Below are positions 24,101 to 36,100 of a stretch of DNA of 64,000 bases, in pieces. The notes below the pieces were generated by a model, which searched no databases, was not told where the DNA came from, and saw nothing but the letters and a program-made list of their open reading frames with translations. This DNA comes from Hedera helix. Taxonomy: Eukaryota > Streptophyta > Magnoliopsida > Apiales > Araliaceae. The stretch is taken from positions 2,848,001 through 2,912,000 of the forward strand of contig OX359264.1 of the NCBI GenBank assembly GCA_947179155.2, given 5' to 3'. Position numbers and translations under genes: made by a program. Position 1 is the first letter of the stretch, and each line of letters starts with the position of its first letter.

Positions 24101-26124
24101 TAAATAATCTCGTAAAACTAACTCGTTGGAAATTAAATTAATAATTTAATTAATAAATACGTGGAAATTCTAGGACATTACATATACTACATTGAAGTGA
24201 CGAAGCATTCTAGTATTCCCAGTAAGACAGCTCAAACAGTTGAATCTAACATAAAGACTTTGATACGGTAGAATAGAATATCTGCAACAAGAAATTACAC
24301 AAAGAAAATATATACAGAATAAGTAAACGTAAAAGATGATGCTAAGAACCTGGCCAACGAGGGGAAAATATAATTGGGCAATATATAATTTATCTTCAGG
24401 CTTTTGATAACGAGAATCGAACTCGTGCTTGCACAAAAGGACTACCAAGATTCTAGCCGCCTACAAACACCAAAACCAAGTTAAGTGAGATTTTAAAACT
24501 TAACATAGGCAAAATAGAGAAAGTATGGCAACCGTGCTGATCAAGAAGTGAGCAAATTATCCACTTGGTAAACTAGCCAAACTTTTTTTTTTGGGTCGGT
24601 AACTAGCCCAACTATTAGAATCAAAGATCACGACAAATATCGACACTGCACTCACTTTTGCCCGTAGAGATAAATCATCATGGTCCCATGTTAGGAAAAG
24701 TTCTTGTATTAAGACAGATGAAAGGTAATTCCTGTAATTAAAAAATGGAACACGTCAAGCACTTCCATACATCATTAAAACTCACTCACTCGAGAAAGTA
24801 TATAGAAGGCATGATCTACTACTAAAACAAGTATTACTCCATAAAGTTCCAGAGCACCGGTCTCGCTCAATTCACATGATCATGTAACAACCAGTATTAC
24901 TTAATAAATATCAGAGCAATAATATACACCATACCAAACAAAAAGAAAATGCAGAAGAAGTGCACAACCACATTGGCCCCCAAACTGTAGGGTACCATAA
25001 GACAGGTTTTAACCGAATATCTACCTAGGAGACGGTGAATTGACACTCAAACTCAAATAACTTTTCAGATTTTGATTATGAAGAGGTATACCACACTAAC
25101 TTTTTCTTACCCTTAATACTCCCCAACAATAATTAGCAGATGCTATTTTCCAATTCACATACCAGTCTACTTATACAAGATACACACTTTTCGGACCTAA
25201 TTCTAAAAATCACTCATTCAACTTTTGTTCTCCCACAAGATACCATGCTCAATGTGCTCACAAGCATGCAGACTTTGTAATTTAAAGAATAGGGTGTTGG
25301 TGGTCGTTATCGTTATGTTCCAATATTTACTTTGATGTGTTTTAGTTATTTATTGATTATTAGGTATCATATTCATTTTGATAGCAGTACATGTTAAACT
25401 TTTACAAGACATACTTCAGACATTACATTAGCGAGACCTGGTCCATCATCACTTTCGAAAAAGAAAAGGACAAAATAGAGGAATAACAAGACGCTGGAAG
25501 ATAATCCAAGTAATCTTGTAAGTTTTATTGGCCATTTCTCCACTACAGTTTAGATGAAATTCGTTCCATAAGATGGCCCACTCGTTCTTAGGGATGACCT
25601 AGACTTCAAACCAGCTCGTTCTTTGATATTCTCCAAATGGCCAGGCGTATAATTGTTTGGTTGTAGCTACAAGCTAGTTTCTTTCTCTTCCAGGATGCAA
25701 GTAGAATACAAATAGAATAAAGGAACTAAATGTTTACTATATGAGTTTGAGGAATTAGAAACAAAGATACCTATCTGAAGGATCTCTTCCAGGCATTTCC
25801 ACAAAAAGATCATGATCACAAATGATCTGCAAAAATGTAAGCTTGCAATCATGCAAGACTAATTGACATACCCCAGAGAACTTATCAATGTACAGTGAGA
25901 CCTGCATGACATGGAAAATTATCATTAAAAGTCGATCAAAATAGAAAAAAGGAGGAAAAGACTGCAAAACTAAATGGCTTGAGGGAAAAAATATATAGAA
26001 GCTCGAACAATAAGGAATTGCCACCTAGGAAGTCAAAATAGTATGCAGAGGCATTTGTTCAGGCTCATAGTAGAAACTAGAAACAATCATTCACGGACGA
26101 TTTTGCACCTCTTTAGCATTCATT

Positions 26125-26160
<36 letters not shown>

Positions 26161-29100
26161 GGGGAAAGGAAATCTAAGGCATGTCTTAGCCAAGCTTGGC
26201 TAAAACTATTTAACAAAATGACGTAGTTTTGTACAAAAATAATAACTAATTTTTTCTAATATAAAACCCAAAAATAGAAAGCTTAACCCTAAGAGGAAAA
26301 CTACGTCGATTTACTAAGGTTTAGTCGTTGATTTACTAAGGTTTTACTAAGTAGCCTTGACCAAACTTGGCTAAGGTATACCTTAGATTACTTTTTCCAT
26401 ATATATATAAAAATTGGACACATGACTAACACCTCTTGGGTACTTGCCACAAAGGTGATAACATACCTAATATCCTGTTATGACTTTTCTTGCACAAATT
26501 TTAAGATATAAGGAAACACATAAGTATTGTATTCTCACCAGAAAAGGGGTTTATTAAGACAAACAAAGGCAAGAGAAGGTTTTCTTTTGTCTTCAGTTAA
26601 GCAGATTCAAAAGCGCCAAAAAAGTAAGGAAGGATACTTAATGTTTTCCTAAGATGTGGTGTATTATACATTTATTTCCCCAACACACAGTTCTATAATC
26701 CTAAGATTCAGCAGAGAAACATTTTAACATGAATAACAGAAATGCAAAACAGTGTCAGCCAACATGAAAGGGGGAAGCAAAAAAATGCAAGTTGAAGCAT
26801 ACCAATTCAAAAACTTGGCGAGGCTCAATGATAGATAAAAGATCATAGCAAAAGAAAGCCAAACTGCTGTTTAAACGTTTTGCCAAGCTTAACCCCCTCT
26901 TGCAACGCTCATGCACTTCTGTTAGAAGGCAATCGTAAAGCTGCAGTATACATCTGAAGACACCTTCTTTCAACTGCATGGGGGGAATATCTTCACCTGT
27001 TGCACAAAATATACAAAACATTTAACAGAGGAGATAATAAAATTAAAACCAAGACTAACAGCTAACTGAGTTCTCTTATTCTCTAACATCTTTCTTCTAT
27101 TTTGGATCAATAGATAGCAAAACTTTGCTCAACACAACATTCGAAAGGAAGAATAAAAACCTTGGTTACAAGCTCAAGACATGTCAGGGTTTTCAAACAG
27201 AATCACAGTGAAAATCATACAATTTTTTTTGGATAAGAGAGAAACTCCAAGATTCTTAGTCCATCATGATGTATGTACTCAACTCTAACCTATATATAAT
27301 GATAATACCAGAGTGCTGCAGTCCATGAATCTGACAGCCTACCAACATGAACCTTCCGTAATGTTGGACACAACTAATAAGATTTCTTCTTACAAGTACA
27401 ATTGTAAAGATCCCGATCAACATTTATATCAAAGGACTCTTCACTGTTATAAAAGTAACATTTGTCATGAAATATTCTCTTGCTCAGAATTTAGTGGCAA
27501 AGGACAACAATGTTCATGTATACCAAGTTTAACACCACAGATAAATGATCTTACATTAAACAATAAAATAAAATAAAAAACACCACAAATAACAAGAAGC
27601 ATTTCTTATGAAATCTCAACCATATTATTGCCACCATTGTATCCAAGTCTAATAGTGGTATCTCATTGTCTGGCATGCATTAGAAAGTTCAAGGCCAAAT
27701 TTAGCCCGACTTAGAAGACATAATGCTGAAGAAAAAGAGTCAGACGAGAAACAAAATGATAATACTTTATATATCAATAATTGTCTTTATAAAGGTAATG
27801 AGGTATTTTAGTGAGTCTGCAAAGTATGATTGTTTGCTGCGAAATGCCAGAAAATATGAGTTTTTTTATGCTAATATATTCACCCACCCCCACTCCACCA
27901 AAAGAAAAAGAGAATGGTCCAAATTTTCGTCTATATATAAATTTATCTCTTAATTCTCTATTATTCACAGTTACAACTTACAATTGAGGCCAGTTTTTCT
28001 CCATGATAAGCACAAAAAAAATATTAAATCTTCCATGATTAAGCTTGAAAGTGTAAAATTATTGCATGACATGCTAGATACAGGCTTTGTTCAACAAACA
28101 ATTACCCAGTGGAAGGTTGTGATAGAACAGCCGAGTCTGCTCTAATGCCATCGACTTGACAATTAACTCAAGGAAAAACCATGCCATTGCCAAGACATCA
28201 TCGTACACTGGCCCTACGCGGTAGCCTTTGGCCTACAATGTAAATTTCAAGGATTAAAAGTTAATGAAATGAATACATAACAAGCGCTGATTAAAAAAAA
28301 ATAAAAAATAAAAAAAATCAATTGATTGAATGACAAGATCCTGGATTCATGGAATCACTTCAAAATTAAGTCATTTGATCATCTACTGTCTTCAGAATAG
28401 AATTATTGGACACTATAGGGACAAGAGAAGTTACATAACAAAACAAAGAAAAAAATAGGAGAGAACTAGACCATGAAATTCCACATCTATAATAATGTTA
28501 GGAGCAGTAACCTGATTTACTTTGGTGACCACAAAGTGTAAGCTACATTGAGGGGGGACCTTATAATAGACAAGCACGAGAACTCACCTTACTGCGAGCT
28601 AAACTTCCCCACACAGTAGACAAACCAGGATAAACAGGTGGTTGACGGCCCCCAAAATCATCGAAAGAATAATCAACATAGTTTACTAGAAAAATATTTC
28701 TTTCTGCCTCATCAACTGACTCCTGCTGCACCCTACACACAGCAGAAGTTCCATTATCATCGAGCCAAATAATGTTCACTGAAAGGAATGTCTCCACAAA
28801 CAGTGGACATGCAATTATAAACCCAAACAAGATGAACAATAGTACATGCAGCTCCTACAGACATATAGATGCATAATTCAATAATTTGTGTAAAAGTTGA
28901 AAAAATGTACAAAAAAGTATAACGCGTATTATCATGATTTCTTATGTATCAATGCAGCATGTGTCATTACACGTAAAGGCATCATAATTGATCACATTTC
29001 TAAGGCGAGTTGTCTAGCTTTAATCCACCGAAGTACTAGCCAAATTTAGGTTTTCCCATAAGCATGTTCGGATTTCAGGGCTGAATTTGATACAATGATT

Positions 29101-32100
29101 CACATGTTAAACTTATTTAAATGGATAAACGGCCAATGGAAACTTCAACCAGGGCTGCGAACAGCCAAACTAAGTTTATTTTGAAGGCAAATCACCAGTT
29201 GACTTCCTAGCTCGGTAAGTGAATATAATTGACAGAAATAAGATTGAGTTCATTTCCTCTCCTTTGCCTCCATTATGCCTCATATTCAATGATGGGGACT
29301 ACAAGTCTAGAGCAAATAAGAAATTGATGTACTTATTTGTGGAATTTTTATTATGTTTAATATAGTAGATATTGTTGCAATTAGGTATATAGTGGGGATT
29401 AATGATATTTTATAAGTATTAGGAAATTTTAATATTTTGTTGATTTATTTTAGTTATTTAGTACTTTTTTATTTTCCAAGTAAAATTAGGGTTTTAGTTC
29501 TTTTCAAATTGTGATCCTCATATTCTAGACACAGATTATTATGGAATACATAGATACTATAAACACAATTATGTCTTAGTTGTGGTTGATATATCCTAGG
29601 GGAGTACGGTGCGAAGCCTAACCCTGGTTACTTTTTCCAATTTTTCAACTATTTTATGTGAATTCAAGCTTTCAGATTGCTGCCATGCATCATTGATGCT
29701 CATTTATCATGCATTGTCCTCACTCGTCAATTATGCCCAAAAGGCCTCTGAGTAGAGGCTTGAAGATATGAAGTGGTGCTCGCTTTGTGATACTAGCTGT
29801 TATTTAATGCGCTTGGCTCGAGTGTAATGCTATGATCTTCAAGGATCATTAGTTTTCCCTTTCTTAGTAAGTCTTAGATTGGTATTCTTTGCTTAGCTTT
29901 GGACCTCGGCAGCTGATAGCTTTACACACTTCTTCTGTGTGGCTATTTCTGCAGCTTTGAAGAGTACTTCTTGTCCTCTTTGTATCTATTCTTCCTTGTC
30001 CGTAAATAGGATCTTCTTTTCTTATCTTAAAAAGTCAACACATTCACCACTACATAACATTTGAAAGACGAATACAAATTTCACCACATAGTTTAGGCTT
30101 AAAATCAATTTCCACCCCAAACTTTATTATCGATTAAAAGAACCCTAAACTTTAAGCGGAAAAACAATTTGCAACCTTCGCAATAAAGTTTAGGCTGCAA
30201 ATTGTTATGATACGGACGGTGCAAATTGTTTAAGCGCTCAAAGTTTAGGGTGCTTTTAATTGAAAATAAAGATTTGGGAGGAAATCGAATGTAAAATGAT
30301 AATTAAAATACATACCGGGTTAAAATATTGACCATGGCTCTAAAGGCTGCAACCTGAAAGAGAAAGGAAAAGTGATTAAGTAAACATTAATTGCGGACAT
30401 GATATACTCAGAACGTAAACTGCTATTTGGAGTAGAGAAATTTAAAAACGAACTATGCAAAATCAAAAGCGAAAAAAATAATGCTTGAAGAAAATACTCA
30501 TAAATTTAATAAGATAGAATTACGCAGAAGAGAATTGGAAAACAGGTTGGAGAAGTTGAGATTCAGGGGTAGAGAAGTTTGAGAGGAGATTGGCAGGTTG
30601 GAAATTTTATGTCTTAAGTGTGGGAGGTTGGTGTTGATTAAGAGTGTACATTATCTGGTCTCCCCATATATTTCCTATCCTCAGTGTTGCTTCCGGCCTC
30701 ACGAAGAAGTTGGAGAAGTTGGTGAGAGACTTTTGAGGCAGGGAAAATTGAAGGGGAAATCACTTAATCAAGTTTGTACCCAAGTCAGTCAGTGTGGGTT
30801 GGGAGTCGGAGACTTTGGGAAGTTGAATGTGGCATTATGGGGCAAATGGCTTTGGAGATTTTCTTCAGAGGAGGATCAAATATGGAACAGGATGAGGGTA
30901 TTGAGATTTGGCAGAGAGCATAATAGGGGTGGATTACCAAAGAGTGGAGTACTGAATGCCTTTCGGGATTGGCTTGTGGAAGTCGATTGCTAAGGGTAGG
31001 GATAATTTTTCACTTTTGTGATTGGGCATAAGTGGCGCATTAGGTTCTGGAAGGACATATGGTTAGGGTTGGATGCAAAGGTGGTTGAGTGATCTTCCAT
31101 AATTGATGGGCAGGTTTCTTGGCAACCAAATTTTAGAAGGCATTTTCAAGATGGGGAGTTAAGAGAAAGTGTATCAGCTTTTAATGGTGTTGGAGGAAAT
31201 TGAGAACTTATTCGATTCAAGGATTCCTAGCGGTGGGAGGCCTATAGTAGCGGATGATTTTGGTGAATTCCTACTATAGGACTTTATGCGGCCGGCTGTG
31301 TTACATGCAATCTTCAAAAATCCAGAAGTAGCCATGTCAACATAACACATGTACGGGTGCGGGTATCAGACACGCAGTTTGGTGGAAAATAAAGCAAAAT
31401 GTTCTTAAATATAGTGTCTATGTCGTGTTCTTTCAAGGATCCTTCAGGTAGGGGTTGCTGAGTCCACGTAACATAGGTGGTCAGGGTTCCCTGATCTTTC
31501 CTTGGAGGACCATTTGGAAACTAAGGGTCCTCGTAAGGTGGCCCTCTCCACTTGGGAGCAGAATTTGGGAGTATCTCGACTCAAGATTCCTTGTGGAGGA
31601 GAGGCAAGTGTTTGGTGAATGACTGCTACATGTGTAGAGAGGATAGGGAGTCAGCCGATCATTTGCTTCATCATTGTGAGTTTGTCAGATGCCTATGGGT
31701 GATGGTGTTCTCTTTTGGGCGCTCAAAAGGGGCAACCAGGATTTATGTAAATCTTTTGAGTGCTTGGATAAGGGTTAGAGTTTCGAAGAGGACTGGGCTA
31801 TTTTGGACCAGATCCCTCGCTGTCTTTGGTGGGTGCTTGGGAGGGAGACATACTGTAGATATTTCATGGATAGAAAGTGATCCATTTCCTACATCAAGTC
31901 CTTATTCTTGAGTCTGCTGTCTTTTTGGCAGAATGAGGCAATCATGAATCGGCTATTGCTTTTGTAGATTTTTTTGTTTGTTTGTCAGATTTGAGTCCTG
32001 GAACATGATTTGGTTTCTGTATCAGGTTGGGGCATGTCTTGTCCAGCTTTCTGTTTATCAATGTAAATGGGTGACACCTCCTTGGAGCCCCTTTGAATAT

Positions 32101-33132
32101 GTATCTTTACTTACCCCCGAGAGAGGGGGGGGGGGGGGGGGGGGGGGGGTTACATACGCATATATATATATATAAGGGAAAACTTTACTAGTGTACCTGG
32201 AGAGTTTCTCCACCATTGCCTATAAGATGGAGAAGCATATTCAATATTGGCTGAAGAAACTGAAGCAAAGCAGTCGAATCAACATTCTTCAAACTGTTAA
32301 TAGCCTGCAAGAATATTAAAACGGACATTCCCATCTAATCATTCCAATGAACATGTCCAGCTCTTCACAGACATTATATTTGCAAAATCAACAATCACTA
32401 CTAAGTTAATGCATTCACAACTTGTCATCAGACTAAAAGAGGTATTATATATGCTGCCAAACATACTGATTTTCATGTAGTGAGAAGAATAAAACAATCA
32501 GGTAAAAAATTCCCTAGGAACAGAATACAGAATTATATAGGAATGCATACCTCAAGCAGTTCAGACCCCCAAGGTGGACTTGTACGAAGAGTGTGTCTAT
32601 CATACTCAAGGAAAAAATCTCTAATCCGCTCGCTAATGGGGTATAAGGACGAACACAGCCTTAACCGTAATCTAAAAACATTTTTCCCATCCTCCAGGTA
32701 ATCCAGCCTCTCCTAAAAATGACCCAGAATTAAATACAGTGTCAGATCCCAAATGTTATTAAATTAGTACATGATCAGTCATCCAAAATAATAACAAGAA
32801 GAAAAATGCCACATCGAAGTTATCAGCTTCCAAAAAATTACTGTTAAGAAACCAAAAAAGGAAAGCTTAAGAAGAAATTACAGGAGAGCCAAAAAGGAGA
32901 AAATGAAAATTAAAGCGAAGGATAAGTGAACCGCATGACCAAAGCTCCAAACCAGGTTAAAAATTATAAATGAAACTATTAATTCTTATCCAACCTAGCA
33001 AAAAAGAATAACATGGTCATAAGCCAAATTGAAAGACGATTTTGGTGGTGAGGTGACGCTAAGGTATCCCCTGATAGCACCGCAACCCAGAACTACTTTA
33101 AAAAATCGAAGAAATATATAAAAAAATAAAGA

Positions 33133-33186
<54 letters not shown>

Positions 33187-36100
33187 CAACAAAAAATGGA
33201 ATTAGTTTGCAGAAATGGCACCACCGGAGATAGAACAGACACAGTTGTAACATGGACAAGATGCCATCCAAGTATACCTTTCCGCTATCTTGAAGATAGT
33301 GCGGAATCAGCTCTCTCATAATTGGTAAGGAAATTTCTGATCTCAACCTGAATATAACCATAAAAGTAAATAATATGTTATGTATAGAAGGAAAGGGTCA
33401 AGAAATGAATAGAAAAAGTAGAATAAAGAGACCAGAAATTTCTTTACTAGCATTTCTTTCTTTCCACACTTGTATTTCTTTGGACTCCTTATTCTCTCTT
33501 TTCCATCTAACAAAATTTCTTCTTTTTTATAAAAAGTAGTAATAATAACGGAAAGAATGATCCAAACAGCCACTACATTTAAAAAAAGCAAGCCTCGAGT
33601 ACAAAGTTCTTCGCTATTGTACCATTACGCTGGCAAAATTGCTGCCAACAACTAGTAATAGTACTCCTAAGGATTTTTCTTTTTCTTACTCTTTTTTTTA
33701 AAACTTAAGTAATGACATAAAGGTATACAGCTAAGATTAAAGTAGCTCAAGCACTATGATTACGTTGTGGGTAGTGGTGATTCGCCCTATAACTGTTATT
33801 TTTAGCAAATTCATAAGAGTAGTTACAATTACAACTAAAATCACTTGGATAACGTTAGAGGTTCCCTTTTCACCCCTAAAAGGAGCCAGCATTTGACCTA
33901 AATGAAAGTATTATGTTCTCTCTCCATGCTTGCAACTGAATCACTACATCAATGAATTGATCCAGAGAGAGCAGCAACAGCAATTACATGGATTAAATAA
34001 TACAACTCAGGAAGAGCGAAGCTCACATTTATACATAGTAAAAAGAGATCAAAGGTGAAGAAAGCTGCAGTTTAATGTATATATAAGCATGATTATAATT
34101 TTTGTACTTAAGACAAAAGAGAAAGGGATATTATTATGAAACATACTGAGCATGTGTGGATAATGGAAGTGATGCATATCCAACTACCACCTGTACAAAT
34201 AAAAAAATAAAATGCATGAATATTACAAGTAGTCCTAATTTAAAAATATTATTAAATGCCACCAAATAAGAAAGCTGTAGCATATTAATGGAAGTTGAAC
34301 TTCAAAACCAAGTTTGGAATATTCTCCTTCGAAAAACAATATTGAACTTACTGGCTTTGGAGCTTCTAGTTTGGTTTGGAGGTCAACATGAAAGAAAGTG
34401 AAGAAAAGGTGATGCAATGGTGTCCAAATAGCTGGAAGAGAAACTTTAATTTCATCATGGTAGCAAGCCATCCTAGCACCAACAGCAACTTGTGTGTGCG
34501 CACATTTCTGAAGGGATGCACCAGGCTCCCTTGAATGCATTGCCTGGTTAAAAAGAACCAGCTATCAACCCTGCAAGAAGTCTACAAGGAAAATCGACAC
34601 TGAAATATGGTAGAATACCACCTACCTCTAAAGATTGTTTACGAGCATCTGCATCATCCTTCCGGAGTTCAATTCGTATAAACAAATTCCTTTTCCGACT
34701 CAAACTAACAGTTAACGGATAGACATAAAGACAATGAAAAGGTTGCAGGAAAGGCTCGTTTCTTGTTGCTGTGCGGAAGTCGAAGGCTTGGAACTGTAAA
34801 TATATCAAAACATTTCATTCTGAATAAATGGGCAATGTAGAATTCAATATTACAGTGGATAATAAACTAGTTCTGCCAAAATTTTGCCCAGGCAATATAT
34901 TATAGAAGATATTTCTTAAACTAATTAACTACAAGATACTATATTCAAACTTTAAAACTGTGCTTATGATATTTTAGCTTCTATGTTATTTTCAATATGA
35001 AATATACCACCAAATTAACTACTAGATACTATATTCAAACTTAAAAACTGAACTCCTGTAAAGGAAAGTTGAAGTTGAAACTTGCATTCAGTTCAGTTTC
35101 ATGAAGGAAACAAGTAATAAGCACATAACATCAATACTACAACAACAACAAAAAATAGTAATAATAATAATAATAAATAACAAGCTCTGCTAGACGGAGA
35201 TGTGTAAAACGTTAAAATCAAAGATAATACAAGGTAACATTATTAGTATATTTATGCATGTTACACTTACATCATCAGAATTGGCATCTGGATTTCCTGG
35301 AGCAATTGACCCACTTTGAGGCACCTCTTTCCCTTCAAAGAAATTCAATTTAGAATGGCCATTTTGAGGACCATCAGAACCATTGCTGGAAGATTTTGCA
35401 AACCTTGAATCAGTAAATTGATCATCATGGTCACCAGTTTCATTTGTCACGCTGCCACCTTCTGAAGCATTTTCAAAGTCAACAGGACCAGCTTGGAGCT
35501 TTTCTATTTCCAATCTCAAGACACCTTTCACAGGTTTATGGATCTTGCGCTTGGGATCCTGAAATTGTAGGGAAATGTCCACTAAATACATTGATTTTGA
35601 TGTTAGCCTAAATGAGAAACATAAAACAATCATAAGAATATGTGTTAATGAAAGGCAAAGAAATTCATAACTTCATATGGAAGGGCAGAAGGACATAAGT
35701 TCTTCATACACTGATATCTGAACCCAACCCAACAACCCCTAGTCCCCCACTCCTTTTTTCCCCAAAATCAACCCACACACAACGCATTAACAAAGGCACA
35801 GACACAGAGACACCAGAAAGACAAAAGGAGGCATTTTCATAACCAAAGAAATGATACGCGACCGACTATTAAGACAGGGTAACAAGGGTGCATTTTCTTA
35901 CATAGCCTCGTTACTCTAACTCATATTGCTCTTGATTTTTTCTTCTTCACTTCAACTTGAACCTTATCAAAAAAAGCTAATACGAACAGAATTTTAAAGC
36001 TATTTCAGTAAGTAATGAACCTAATGTTCTTTTATGGCTTTCTTTTCTAATTCCAGGGGAAATTCCTCGCCAAATGAAATACCATAGAGACAGATCTAGA

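Noticed and set aside
20287..24182. Interpretation of copy 2 as a complete non-autonomous retrotransposon (LARD/TRIM)
   Set aside because: There is no direct repeat between its two ends and it matches copies 1 and 3 end to end, so a single LTR is simpler.
24408..24435. tRNA-like AATCGAACTCGTGC motif
   Set aside because: It lies in a SPIKE1 coding exon (KHEFDSRYQ) and no cloverleaf surrounds it.
33098..33361. Minus-strand frame encoding Val/Cys runs
   Set aside because: It reads through the AC/AT microsatellite. Only the 33278-33347 part is coding, in SPIKE1.
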